DNA from: Bacillota bacterium
Lineage (GTDB): Bacteria > Bacillota > Clostridia > Lachnospirales > Lachnospiraceae
NCBI GenBank assembly: GCA_023439505.1
Contig: JAEXNR010000011.1
Span: 1 to 64,000 of the forward strand
Reading direction: 5' to 3'
Length of the DNA: 64,000 bases
Shown one piece after another: positions 26,053 through 34,752 of this stretch (its first letter is position 1; each line of letters begins with the position of its first letter). The translations under genes were made by a program, and so were the position numbers. Below the pieces are notes generated by a model. It was not told where the DNA came from, ran no database searches, and saw only the letters and a list, made by a program, of their open reading frames with translations.

Positions 26053-27123
26053 TTATCCCTTTCTATATTTTGATATATAGTCTTTCAAAAAAGTGATGAA
26101 TTGTTTCATCTCTTCTTGTGTCCCGATTGTAATTCTAAGATGATTATTAATTCGGGGCAAATTAAAATACCGAACATATATATTACTTTCTCTTAAGGCT
26201 TCAAATAGTTCTTTGGCAGGTATTTGATCATGAGAAGCAAAAATAAAATTAGCTCCGGATTCTGGAAAAGAAAATCCCAACTCTCGTAATGCTTCTTCCG
26301 TCCAATCTCTTGTTTTTATAATCTTATCGATTCCCTCCCTAAAGTAAGTCTCATCTTTCACAGCCTCCACTCCGGCAAGAATTGAAGCTGTATTAAGGGT
26401 ATAAGAATTGTAAGAATATTTCACATCATTCATTGCCTTAATCAAATCAGGATGTCCCATGGCAAAACCGATTCTCATGCCCGCCATGGATCTGGATTTA
26501 GAAAATGTTTGCACCACAAGAACATTGTCATATTGGTTGATCAAATCCAGAGCAGAGTGATGTGAGAAATCAATATAGGCCTCATCCACTATAACGACAC
26601 AATCCTGATTATGCAATATGATATCCTCTAAGACAGATAAGTCTTCACAAATCGAGGTGGGGGCATTGGGATTCGCAATAACGACACCTCCATTTTCTTT
26701 ATAATAATCCTCTTTGACCAGTCTGAAATTATGATCAAGAGCAGGCGTCTCATAAGGAATCCGGAACAAATCACTCCATACGGGATAAAAAGAATAGGTA
26801 ATATCAGGAAACAGAATTGGCTTTTGTGAATTAAAGAATGTCATAAATGCTGTAGCAAGTACATCATCTGATCCTACCCCTATGAATACCTGATTATCCT
26901 TTATGTGATAAAAATGAGCCAGCTCCTCTGCCAGTGATCTGATGGCAGGATCCGGGTAAAGCCTTAACCTATCCGTATCCAGCTCCTTTAAAATCCTCTT
27001 CACGCCGGGAGCAGGCGGATAAGGATTTTCATTGGTATTGAGCTTTACCATATCCTTTTTGTTTGGTTGTTCCCCCGGAACATAAGGAACAACTTTTCTG
27101 ATGTTATTTTCCCAAGGCTTCAT
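26053..27123 (-). CDS. hisC: Histidinol-phosphate aminotransferase
   Basis: A 356-residue fold-type I PLP aminotransferase that makes histidinol phosphate in histidine synthesis. Family signatures are LNTNENPYPPAPG at the N-terminus, GVGSDDVL, NPNAPTS, VIVDEAYIDFS with the PLP-binding Asp, and the Schiff-base lysine in QTFSKSRSMAGMRIG. It is outside any his operon here and sits behind another aminotransferase gene with a 58-base gap. The C-terminal residues NNHLRITIGTQEEM match HisC well, but some such enzymes also serve aromatic amino acids. Confidence 0.9.
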   Translation of the reverse strand: MKPWENNIRKVVPYVPGEQPNKKDMVKLNTNENPYPPAPGVKRILKELDTDRLRLYPDPAIRSLAEELAHFYHIKDNQVFIGVGSDDVLATAFMTFFNSQKPILFPDITYSFYPVWSDLFRIPYETPALDHNFRLVKEDYYKENGGVVIANPNAPTSICEDLSVLEDIILHNQDCVVIVDEAYIDFSHHSALDLINQYDNVLVVQTFSKSRSMAGMRIGFAMGHPDLIKAMNDVKYSYNSYTLNTASILAGVEAVKDETYFREGIDKIIKTRDWTEEALRELGFSFPESGANFIFASHDQIPAKELFEALRESNIYVRYFNLPRINNHLRITIGTQEEMKQFITFLKDYISKYRKG

Positions 27124-27181
27124 TTATTATCCCATTGCATGATTTTCCTCAATGCATTTTCCTTTCCCATTATTCGTTGCT

Positions 27182-28375
27182 TTATTTTAAAACACCATAT
27201 TCGTTTGCAAGCTCCTTAAATCCGGTAAGTGAGCGAACGATCATATCATAGTCTACACAATAGGCAATTCTGCAGTATCCGGGACATCCATAGGAAAACC
27301 CTGGTACAATCAGAATATTATGCTTCTTTGCTGCCTCTACAAAGGCTTTATCATCTTCTTCCAGGGACTTTATAAACAGGTAAAAGGTCCCCTGCGGCTT
27401 AACACATTCATACCCAAAGGATAACAGACTTTGATAAAAAAGCTCCCGGTTTCTGTTATAGACTTCAATATCTACGTTCACATCGAGACACTGGGCAACG
27501 GTCCTCTGTATCAGGGAGGGCGCATTCACATATCCGAGAATACGGTTTGCCACATTCGCGGCTACAAGAACATTATCATAGTCATCAACTTCCCTGGGTA
27601 TTACCAGATAACCGATTCTTTCTCCCGGTAAAGATAATGATTTGCTAAAGGAATAACCTACAATTGTATTGTTGTAATATTTTGTAAGATACACAACCTC
27701 GACTCCATCATAAACAAGTTCACGATAGGGTTCATCTGATATCAGATAAATTGAAGTATTTAACTCTTTCTGCTTTCTATTCAATATTTCCGCCAATTTT
27801 TTAATTGTTTCCTCGGAATAAACAACCCCTGTAGGATTGTTGGGTGTGTTTACGATCACAGCCTTTGTCCTCGCAGTAATCTTCTCTTCAAATTCATCTA
27901 GCTTAGGCTGAAAATCTACCGTATTAGGGGAAACAACAACCAGCTCACCATCGAAATTACTTACATAGTTACGGTATTCTCCAAAAAAGGGCGCAAATAC
28001 AATGACTTCATCCAAGGGATTTAGAATCGTCTTTAGAATAACATTCAGACCGCCGGCAGCACCTACTGTCATAATAATATTCTCTCTTGCAAATTCCGTT
28101 TCAAACTTCTGATTAATCGATGCTGCAATTTTATCTCTGACGTCTTCATAACCTGAATTATTCATATATCCATGGACCAGATTGGGGCTTTCTTCCTGAA
28201 TAATATGAAGAAGGGCTTCTTTAATCTTCTCCGGCGGTTCCACACTGGGATTGCCCAAGCTAAAATCGTACACATTCTCTGCCCCATAAATAGCGGCCAA
28301 CCTTTTGCCCTCTTCAAACATTGCTCTTGTTACGGAGCTTGTTTTCACAAAATTCATCATCTTATCTGATATCAT
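27182..28375 (-). CDS. PLP-dependent aminotransferase (aspartate/aromatic type I)
   Basis: A 397-residue fold-type I aminotransferase with SLGNPSVEPPEKI, VNTPNNPTGVVYS, ISDEPYRELVYDG (PLP-ring Asp) and the Schiff-base lysine in GYSFSKSLSLPGERIGY. The closest match is the Clostridia pyridoxal-phosphate aminotransferase group related to aspartate and aromatic aminotransferases; the substrate cannot be fixed from sequence. It heads a likely two-gene unit with hisC. Its promoter is overlapped by a perfect palindrome, so expression is probably repressor-controlled. Confidence 0.88.
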   Translation of the reverse strand: MISDKMMNFVKTSSVTRAMFEEGKRLAAIYGAENVYDFSLGNPSVEPPEKIKEALLHIIQEESPNLVHGYMNNSGYEDVRDKIAASINQKFETEFARENIIMTVGAAGGLNVILKTILNPLDEVIVFAPFFGEYRNYVSNFDGELVVVSPNTVDFQPKLDEFEEKITARTKAVIVNTPNNPTGVVYSEETIKKLAEILNRKQKELNTSIYLISDEPYRELVYDGVEVVYLTKYYNNTIVGYSFSKSLSLPGERIGYLVIPREVDDYDNVLVAANVANRILGYVNAPSLIQRTVAQCLDVNVDIEVYNRNRELFYQSLLSFGYECVKPQGTFYLFIKSLEEDDKAFVEAAKKHNILIVPGFSYGCPGYCRIAYCVDYDMIVRSLTGFKELANEYGVLK

Positions 28376-28430
28376 CGCTTTCCCTCTTTTCCTGTTCGCT
28401 GTTTCATTGTTTCCCTGATTTTTGGTGTAA

Positions 28431-28462
28431 AGTATAACATACTATTGATATCATATCAATAG
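28431..28462 (-). promoter_or_regulatory. Aminotransferase promoter overlapped by a 21-bp palindromic operator
   Basis: Minus-strand -35 TTGATA (28454-28459), 17-base spacer, -10 TATACT (28431-28436). CTATTGATAT-C-ATATCAATAG (28442-28462) is a perfect 10-1-10 palindrome covering the -35 and spacer, the classical position for a dimeric repressor. Confidence 0.7.
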
Positions 28463-28685
28463 CTTTTATCTTCATGGCAGCATCCTTTATAATAACCTGC
28501 GGGTACTTTGTCATGACAGACCTTCAAACACTAGGAGACGTCGAGTCATTTCACCGGGTACCGGGTAGAATTTAATTTACAGTATGAAACTGTATGCCAT
28601 TTTACCGGATAAGAAATAAAAAGCTGCAGAAAGGTAGCGCTTTGCTAACCTTCTGCAGCCAATGATTCATTGTTTATAACGGGCA
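28463..28685 (-). terminator. Terminator of the cytidylate-kinase-like gene within a quiet intergenic stretch
   Basis: A long stem GCTGCAGAA/TTCTGCAGC with inner GGTAGC/GCTAACC (28,622-28,659) is followed on the minus strand by TTTTTATTTC. The stem lies 27 bases past the gene's stop. The rest of the gap down to 28,463 contains a small ACAGT/ACTGT hairpin and no gene. Confidence 0.85.
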
Positions 28686-29303
28686 TTATCGAAATCGAAT
28701 ATCCAAATATGTTTTTACAATTTCAACACATTTATTAAATCCAAGCTCATTACTATTGAGACACAAATCGTAATTTTTTGCATCCTGCCAATCTCTTCCG
28801 GTATAGTATTGATAATAATCCGCTCTGTGTTTATCGATGGATAAAATCTGCCGCTCGATTTCCTTCTCTGATTTACCAGTCATTTCTTTGAGGGTACGGA
28901 TACATGCCGCTATCGGAGCGTGGACAAACACCCTTACCACATTGGGATTGTCCTTAAGTACATAATCTGCACAACGGCCTACAATGACACAGGATTCAGA
29001 TTCTGCAAGCTCCTTCATAATCTTCGCCTGATAATTAAATAAGTTATCATTAGAAACAAAATCATCACTGTCAGGAGGAATCAATTCACCTTTATATATA
29101 TTCTTTGCAATCTTAAATAACGCACTTTTTCTTAATTTCTCATCTACCTGGGCAAATAACTGTTCGTTTATTCCACTTTCATCAGAAGCCAATCGTAACA
29201 GCTCCCGATCATAAAATGGAATCTTTAATTCTGCGGCCATCATCCTGCCTATTGTTCTTCCACCACTTCCATACCCTCTTGCAATTGTAATTACATACTT
29301 CAT
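28686..29303 (-). CDS. Cytidylate kinase-like family protein
   Basis: A 205-residue P-loop protein of the cytidylate-kinase-like family. The N-terminal loop is ITIARGYGSGGRTIG, where the P-loop Lys is replaced by Arg, as is usual for this family. YDRELLRLASDESGIN, IVGRCADYVL and KHRADYYQYYTGRDW follow. These proteins are common in Clostridia, and their substrate is not established. The ATG at 29,303 with AAGGTGG 8 bases upstream is preferred over the GTG at 29,315. It is a single gene with its own terminator. Confidence 0.85.
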   Translation of the reverse strand: MKYVITIARGYGSGGRTIGRMMAAELKIPFYDRELLRLASDESGINEQLFAQVDEKLRKSALFKIAKNIYKGELIPPDSDDFVSNDNLFNYQAKIMKELAESESCVIVGRCADYVLKDNPNVVRVFVHAPIAACIRTLKEMTGKSEKEIERQILSIDKHRADYYQYYTGRDWQDAKNYDLCLNSNELGFNKCVEIVKTYLDIRFR

Positions 29304-29414
29304 AGTAACAACCACCTTCCATTCTGATAATGTTTTCGATCCGTGCTTTTGTTATCATAAATCATATCATGAACAGATTATAATTATTTTATTTCTATTA
29401 AGGATGTATCTTTG

Positions 29415-30164
29415 CTATTCGCCTAAGTATGCTTTTTTTACAGATTCATCGTTCATCAGATCACTTGCTTTGCCTTCCAAAACAATTTTACCTGTTTCTA
29501 GAACATATGCTCTGTTGGCAATGGATAATGCCTTCTTTGCATTCTGCTCTACCAGAAGAACTGTCGTCCCGCCTTTACTGATCTCCTTTATAATGCTGAA
29601 AATTTCCTCTACGAAGATAGGAGACAGCCCCATAGAAGGCTCATCCATCAGAATAATCCTGGGCTGCGACATCAATGCCCTTCCCATTGCAAGCATCTGC
29701 TGCTCTCCACCGCTGAGGGTTCCTGCCAATTGTGATTTTCTCTCAGCAAGGCGTGGGAAACGATGATATACCATTTCCAGTGTCTTTTCAATTTCTTTTG
29801 TATCTTTTCTTGTATATGCACCCATTTTCAGGTTTTCCAGTACGGTTAATTCCTGAAAGATTCTTCTTCCTTCCGGTACATGTGCCATACCCATGGTAAC
29901 TATTTTATGAGCCGGAGTCTTTCTAAGTTCTACCCTGGTGCCAGAATTATTCCCATCCGTTTCTTTTACCGGTACCTCAAATTCGATGCTTCCGGTCTTT
30001 GCAGGAATCAGTCCTGTAATTGTATGCAGTATTGTTGTCTTGCCTGCTCCGTTTGCTCCGATTAAGGCAATTACTTCTCCTTCATTTACCTCAAAGGAAA
30101 TTCCTCTCAATGCCTGTATTACACCGTAAAAGACATTTAAATCTTTAACTGATAATAATGCCAT
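29415..30164 (-). CDS. livF: Branched-chain amino acid ABC transporter ATPase LivF
   Basis: A 249-residue ABC ATPase, last gene of the liv operon. Walker A is GANGAGKTT, the signature is LSGGEQQMLAMGRAL, Walker B is ILMDEPSMGLSP, and the switch His is replaced by Gln in LLVEQNAKKAL, a known LivF feature. An insertion of about 12 residues (VKETDGNNSGTR) falls between Walker A and the Q-loop. With LivG it powers import of leucine, isoleucine and valine or related amides through LivHM. It starts 34 bases after livG. Confidence 0.95.
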   Translation of the reverse strand: MALLSVKDLNVFYGVIQALRGISFEVNEGEVIALIGANGAGKTTILHTITGLIPAKTGSIEFEVPVKETDGNNSGTRVELRKTPAHKIVTMGMAHVPEGRRIFQELTVLENLKMGAYTRKDTKEIEKTLEMVYHRFPRLAERKSQLAGTLSGGEQQMLAMGRALMSQPRIILMDEPSMGLSPIFVEEIFSIIKEISKGGTTVLLVEQNAKKALSIANRAYVLETGKIVLEGKASDLMNDESVKKAYLGE

Positions 30165-30198
30165 AATAATCCTCCATTCTGCCGGAATGTGCAGTTTT

Positions 30199-30957
30199 CT
30201 ATTCTCCCAGATATGCCGTAATTACCGCAGGATCATTAAGAACCACATCGGGAGTTCCATGTGCCAGTTCCGTTCCAAAATTAAGTACTAATATCTGCTC
30301 ACATATTCCGGCAACCAGTTTCATATCATGTTCAATTAAAAGTATGGTAATATTAAATTTATCCCTGATTAACTGTATTGTATTCATAAGTTCTGCCGTT
30401 TCATTGGGATTCATACCCGCAGCAGGCTCATCGAGCAGCAATAACTTGGGATTCGTGGCAAGAGCTCTGGCGATCTCCAGTTTTCTCTGCTTACCATAGG
30501 GCAAATTAGATGCCAAAAACTGCTCTTCTTTATCCAGATCAAATACCTTCAAAAGTTCTCTGGCCTGTTCATTCATCATTTTCTCGCCTATAAAGAATCC
30601 GGGCAATCTGAAAAAACCTGACCATAAAGAATATTTGACTTTATTATGCAATGCAACCTTTACGTTGTCCAAAACTGTCATGTTCTTAAATAAACGTATA
30701 TTCTGAAATGTTCTACCGATTCCAGCAAGATTAATATCTGTTGTTGACTTACCCACGATATTAACACCATCCAGTAAAATGGTGCCGTCCGTTGGTTGAT
30801 AAACACCTGTTAAGAGATTAAAAATCGTTGTTTTTCCTGCACCGTTCGGTCCAATCAAACCGTAAAGCTGACCATTTTCTATATTTAAGTTAACCTCATT
30901 AACAGCCCTCAAGCCACCGAACGAAATCCCTAAGTTTTTTACTTCTAATAAGGCCAT
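30199..30957 (-). CDS. livG: Branched-chain amino acid ABC transporter ATPase LivG
   Basis: A 252-residue ABC ATPase. Walker A is GPNGAGKTTIFNLL, followed by the LivG-typical GIGRTFQNIRLF, signature PYGKQRKLEIARAL (LSGGQ replaced by LPYGKQ, normal for LivG), Walker B LLLLDEPAAGMNP and switch His in IEHDMKLV. It pairs with LivF beneath the LivHM permeases. It begins 30 bases downstream of livM with a GGAGG ribosome site. Confidence 0.95.
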   Translation of the reverse strand: MALLEVKNLGISFGGLRAVNEVNLNIENGQLYGLIGPNGAGKTTIFNLLTGVYQPTDGTILLDGVNIVGKSTTDINLAGIGRTFQNIRLFKNMTVLDNVKVALHNKVKYSLWSGFFRLPGFFIGEKMMNEQARELLKVFDLDKEEQFLASNLPYGKQRKLEIARALATNPKLLLLDEPAAGMNPNETAELMNTIQLIRDKFNITILLIEHDMKLVAGICEQILVLNFGTELAHGTPDVVLNDPAVITAYLGE

Positions 30958-30987
30958 ATCCGTTCCTCCTAAGCTTTCTATTCACTA

Positions 30988-32016
30988 TTATTTTCCGATC
31001 TTCAATAAACTGGCCAGTTTTGGCATTCTTCCATTTTCTTTTAATCTCGCTCTGAAATTAGAATTATTAAATAACATAATTGCAATCAGTACAACCGCAT
31101 ACATTAACATTCTATAATCCTTGATCGGTCTTAACAATTCGGGAACCAGGGTAAGAATAATCGCCGAGATAACAGAACCCGTAATATTTCCCATGCCGCC
31201 CAATACTACAAATACCAGAATATCAATGGATCTGTTGTAATCATAGTCGCCCGGCTTAATAATCGAGATATTGTGTCCGCTGATTACACCTGCTACTCCG
31301 GCGAAAAAGGCGGCTATCACAAAGGCCATAATTTTATATTTGCTGACACGAATACCAATGGACTCCGCCGCAATATAATTATCACGAATGGAAGTGATCA
31401 TTCGACCATGTCTTGATTTTACCAGATTGACAATAATAATGATGGTAATGACTGCCGCAAAATATACCCAGGTATAATTGGCATAGGTTTTAATACCGGA
31501 TAATCCCATGGTTCCTTTTTTTACAATGAGCTCACCTGCTTTATCTTTTCCTGCCGGGAAAGACAGGGTATTGATAATGGAACGAATGATTTCTCCAAAG
31601 GCCAGGGTAACAATGGCAAGATAATCTCCCCGAAGACGCAGAACCGGCATACCGATCAGAAAACCAAAGATCGCGGCCACGATTCCTCCAAAGATGATTG
31701 CAATAAAAAATTCCACCGGTCCCGGCAAATCCATATTCAGGGTAAACAAAGCACCGGTATAGGCACCGATTGACATAAAGCCCGCATGACCAAGACTTAG
31801 CTCTCCGAGGAAGCCGGTTACCAGATTTAAGGATACTGCCAGTATTACATTTGCTCCGATTGGAACAAGTAAGGATTTAATCTGTCTATTAAAAATATTG
31901 TTTTCTACGCAATAGGCTATGATCAGATAGATCACTATAATCAGTACCAGTTTGCCTACAATTGACATAGTTTTCAATAAATTTTTCTTTTTTAAATTAT
32001 TCGCGTTTGTACTCAT
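30988..32016 (-). CDS. livM: Branched-chain amino acid ABC transporter permease LivM
   Basis: A 342-residue permease with about nine hydrophobic helices. The family motif region NLVTGFLGELSLGHAGFMSIGAY and the GDYLAIVTLAFGEIIR coupling segment that contacts the ATPases are visible. The frame opens at a GTG (32,025) directly after the livH stop; the ATG at 32,016 with GGTGAT 5-6 bases upstream is more likely the start. It forms the channel together with LivH. Confidence 0.94.
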   Translation of the reverse strand: MSTNANNLKKKNLLKTMSIVGKLVLIIVIYLIIAYCVENNIFNRQIKSLLVPIGANVILAVSLNLVTGFLGELSLGHAGFMSIGAYTGALFTLNMDLPGPVEFFIAIIFGGIVAAIFGFLIGMPVLRLRGDYLAIVTLAFGEIIRSIINTLSFPAGKDKAGELIVKKGTMGLSGIKTYANYTWVYFAAVITIIIIVNLVKSRHGRMITSIRDNYIAAESIGIRVSKYKIMAFVIAAFFAGVAGVISGHNISIIKPGDYDYNRSIDILVFVVLGGMGNITGSVISAIILTLVPELLRPIKDYRMLMYAVVLIAIMLFNNSNFRARLKENGRMPKLASLLKIGK

Positions 32017-32025
32017 CCTGATCAC

Positions 32026-32904
32026 CTACACTTTCTCTATTCGTTGTACACCCAATAATCCGGATGGTTTCAGTAAGAGTACCATGATCAATACACCAAA
32101 TACAATTGCATCAGATAGTTCTGATGAAATGTATGCTTTTGAAATACTTTCGACAAGACCAAGTAAGATACCGCCAAGCATGGCACCCGGAACACTTCCG
32201 ATACCGCCAAGTACTGCTGCAACAAAAGCCTTAATTCCCGGCAGGGCTCCCATCGTAGGCTTTAGAGACTGATACTGACAAATAAATAAAATACCTGCAA
32301 TTGCAGCCAAAGCCGAACCAATTGCAAATGTCATGGAAATCGTACGGTTCACATTAATTCCCATCAATTGTGCTGCTCCCTTATCTTCAGAAACAGCGCG
32401 CATTGCACTACCTGCTTTCGTCTTATTAATAAACATTGTCAAAATAACCATGGTGACCAAGGTAACCAGCAACGTCACTACCGTTATCCCATTAATTGTT
32501 ACCCCGCCAATATGAACTGCTTTCACATTGATGATTGATTTAAAAGGAATCGGATTTGCTTTAAATATCAATAAGGATGCATTTTGTAAGAAAAAGCTGA
32601 CACCAATTGCAGTAATTAAAACAGCCAGAGGCGGTGCCTTTCGCAGCGGTTTATATGCAATTCGCTCAATAACAATACCCAACACTGCACATAATACAAT
32701 GGTAAATAAAACAGCCACTAAAACAGGCATTTTTAATAAAATCACAAAAACATATAAAGCATAAGCACCTACCATGATAATATCACCATGTGCAAAGTTA
32801 ATCATTTTTGCAATACCATAAACCATGGTATATCCCAAAGCGATTAATGCATAGATACTTCCCGTACCCAATCCATTGATTAGTTGTTCAATAACATTTA
32901 CCAC
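32026..32904 (-). CDS. livH: Branched-chain amino acid ABC transporter permease LivH
   Basis: A 292-residue permease with eight or so membrane helices. It begins with the typical QLINGLGTGSIYALIALGYTMVYG and MINFAHGDIIMVGAY, and has the EAA-like loop RAVSEDKGAAQLMGINVNRT facing the ATPases. It follows livJ after 180 bases that include a long hairpin and directly abuts livM. Confidence 0.95.
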   Translation of the reverse strand: MVNVIEQLINGLGTGSIYALIALGYTMVYGIAKMINFAHGDIIMVGAYALYVFVILLKMPVLVAVLFTIVLCAVLGIVIERIAYKPLRKAPPLAVLITAIGVSFFLQNASLLIFKANPIPFKSIINVKAVHIGGVTINGITVVTLLVTLVTMVILTMFINKTKAGSAMRAVSEDKGAAQLMGINVNRTISMTFAIGSALAAIAGILFICQYQSLKPTMGALPGIKAFVAAVLGGIGSVPGAMLGGILLGLVESISKAYISSELSDAIVFGVLIMVLLLKPSGLLGVQRIEKV

Positions 32905-32985
32905 AGTTCCACCTCATTCTCCTTCGTCCTATTTAGAAACAATTCAAAGATCATCTTCGATTGGATCAGCATGTTTTCCTTAGAA

Positions 32986-33020
32986 GAACGAAAAGGAGGC
33001 TAATCGTCTCCCTTTCGTTC
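32986..33020 (-). other. Intercistronic hairpin between livJ and livH
   Basis: GAACGAAA plus AGGAG on the left pair with CTCC and TTTCGTTC on the right around a seven-base loop. No T-run follows on the minus strand, so it looks like an RNA-stabilising or partial-termination element. Such elements let the binding-protein gene be expressed above its permease genes. Confidence 0.65.
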
Positions 33021-33085
33021 CTTGTGTTATATAACGTCCACTTATTTAATTTTGTATCGTTACATTCAACTTATCAAAATCAAGA

Positions 33086-34303
33086 TTATTTTGCTGTATA
33101 TTCTCCGCCCTTAATTACTACAAAATTAGCGGCTTTATCAGGTTCACCATCAGCACCAAAGGTGATTTTACCGGTTAAACCATCTACTGTGATTTGTGTC
33201 ATAGCTGCAATCATATCAGCACTTTCTGTACTTCCCGCTTTTTCCATAGCTGATTTGATAACATAAATACTGTCATATCCGTCAGCTGCAAACTGATCAG
33301 GCGTAGCGCCATATGCAGTGTTATATTTTGCAACAAAATCCTTAACCATTGCATTATCTGAGTTAGCAAAGAATGGTGTTAAGAATATGGAACCTTCAAG
33401 TACTGCAGGATCAACGGTCTGAGCGATTACGCCATCCCATCCGTCTCCACCAAGGAAAGGAAGTTTCATACCAAGCTCAGAAGCCTGTGTTGTAATATAT
33501 GCTGCATCCTGATAATAAGCAGGAACAAAAATTGCCTGAGCATCTGTTGCTTTGATTGCTGTTAACTGAGTTTTAAAGTCAACATCGCCTTTTACAAAAG
33601 ACTCACTGGAAACTATTGTTGCACCGTTGGCTTTCACCTGATCTACAAATGCCTGCATCATACCTGTACTGTATTCGTCAGAGTTATTGTAAATAACTGC
33701 AATCTTATTATACCCAAGTTCCTTTGCTAAATTCGCCATTGTTACACCCTGAAGAGGATCTGTAAAACAAAGACGGAATGCATTGCTGTTGCCCAATAAA
33801 TCAGCTGCTGAACCGGATGGTGTTAATTGCAGGATATTCTCCTGTGCAGTTAAATCCTTAATAGCTAAGCCGGCGCCGGATGTAACCGTACCCATTAATG
33901 CGTTCATTCCTGCATCCATTAAGGTATTGAAAGCAGTTACAGCATTTTCAGGAGTAGCTTCGTCATCTTCAAACTGAAGTTTTAATGTAAATGTCTTATC
34001 ACCGACTTTAACTCCGCCGGCTTCATTGATTTCCTTGATCGCAACTTCAGCACCCTGTTTAACAGAAGTACCGTAAGATGCAGCATCACCTGTAAGAGGT
34101 CCGATACCGCCAATCAGAAATGTTTCAGCGGATGCACTATTGTCAGTATTGTCGCCTGTAGTGTTGTCGCCTGCAGTGTTGTCGTTAGCCGATGAAGAAT
34201 TATCCTTCGTACCGGAATCCTTGGATCCGCATCCTGATAAGGAAGCTACCGCAAGAATCAATGCCAGGCTTAAGCCCATAAATTTCTTTAAAGATCTTTT
34301 CAT
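33086..34303 (-). CDS. livJ: Branched-chain amino acid ABC transporter substrate-binding lipoprotein
   Basis: A 405-residue lipoprotein. The signal peptide ends in the lipobox LSGC (about residues 22-25), followed by a Ser/Thr/Asp/Asn-rich linker with NTAGDNTTGDNTDN repeats. A Peripla_BP_6 domain follows (IGGIGPLTGDAASYGTSVKQGAEVA ... LQLTPSGSAADLLG). It captures amino acids outside the membrane for LivHMGF. First gene of the operon; AGGAGGG lies 6-8 bases upstream of the ATG. The exact ligand cannot be told from sequence. Confidence 0.93.
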   Translation of the reverse strand: MKRSLKKFMGLSLALILAVASLSGCGSKDSGTKDNSSSANDNTAGDNTTGDNTDNSASAETFLIGGIGPLTGDAASYGTSVKQGAEVAIKEINEAGGVKVGDKTFTLKLQFEDDEATPENAVTAFNTLMDAGMNALMGTVTSGAGLAIKDLTAQENILQLTPSGSAADLLGNSNAFRLCFTDPLQGVTMANLAKELGYNKIAVIYNNSDEYSTGMMQAFVDQVKANGATIVSSESFVKGDVDFKTQLTAIKATDAQAIFVPAYYQDAAYITTQASELGMKLPFLGGDGWDGVIAQTVDPAVLEGSIFLTPFFANSDNAMVKDFVAKYNTAYGATPDQFAADGYDSIYVIKSAMEKAGSTESADMIAAMTQITVDGLTGKITFGADGEPDKAANFVVIKGGEYTAK

Positions 34304-34383
34304 AAAATTCCCTCCTGTATTTTTATTCCCATATAAATATGTATGTTAATTATGAGAATATTTAACAATAAATAGGTCGTCCT

Positions 34384-34427
34384 AAAAAAAACAGAATAAT
34401 GCCATTACTCAGAACGTCCTTATTCTG
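34384..34427 (-). terminator. Intrinsic terminator between the zinc-ribbon gene and livJ
   Basis: CAGAATAA (34392-34399) pairs with TTATTCTG (34420-34427) around a 20-base loop. The minus strand continues with eight T residues. It lies downstream of a consensus-like promoter (34,433-34,462), so it may serve either the upstream gene or as an attenuator for liv. Confidence 0.75.
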
Positions 34428-34432
34428 CATAT

Positions 34433-34462
34433 ATAATAACCCTTGATTGATTAGTTTGTCAA
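34433..34462 (-). promoter_or_regulatory. Putative liv promoter upstream of the terminator
   Basis: Minus-strand -35 TTGACA (34457-34462) and -10 TATTAT (34433-34438) with an 18-base spacer. Transcripts would meet the T8-tailed hairpin within about 40 nt, which suggests attenuation if this promoter is used. Confidence 0.6.
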
Positions 34463-34480
34463 TAAAATAATTATTCCCAG

Positions 34481-34720
34481 CTACAGTTCTCCACCGCATT
34501 TATCACAAAAATCCAGCCCCTCCAAAGTGATTCCTCCGCAATCGGGGCAGATAATTTTAGCCGGATGGATTTCCCGTTCCACAATCTCATATTCCGGATT
34601 CACTGTGGAATCAGCCTCCATCTGCAGTCCCGCACCCGGCACCGGGTCACTAAGCTCTTCGTCTGTTTCAAAACCATCAATTTCCTTTTTCTTCTTATGA
34701 AAGATACCACCCAGAAACAC
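34481..34720 (-). CDS. Small zinc-ribbon protein
   Basis: A 79-residue protein: a basic N-terminus (HKKKKE), a charged middle and a C-terminal zinc ribbon CPDCGG ... CDKCGG with four cysteines. Starts with GTG at 34,720, with GGAAGG about 6 bases upstream. It lies 32 bases after the ClpX-like gene on the same strand, so the two are probably co-transcribed. Function unknown; the ribbon suggests nucleic-acid or protein binding. Confidence 0.7.
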   Translation of the reverse strand: MFLGGIFHKKKKEIDGFETDEELSDPVPGAGLQMEADSTVNPEYEIVEREIHPAKIICPDCGGITLEGLDFCDKCGGEL

Positions 34721-34752
34721 GCTACGCCTTCCCCTCTCTATCTATACATTGG

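Noticed and set aside
29415..30164. LivF as a broken ATPase because the switch His is missing
   Set aside because: Gln at this position is normal for LivF proteins; all other ABC motifs are intact.
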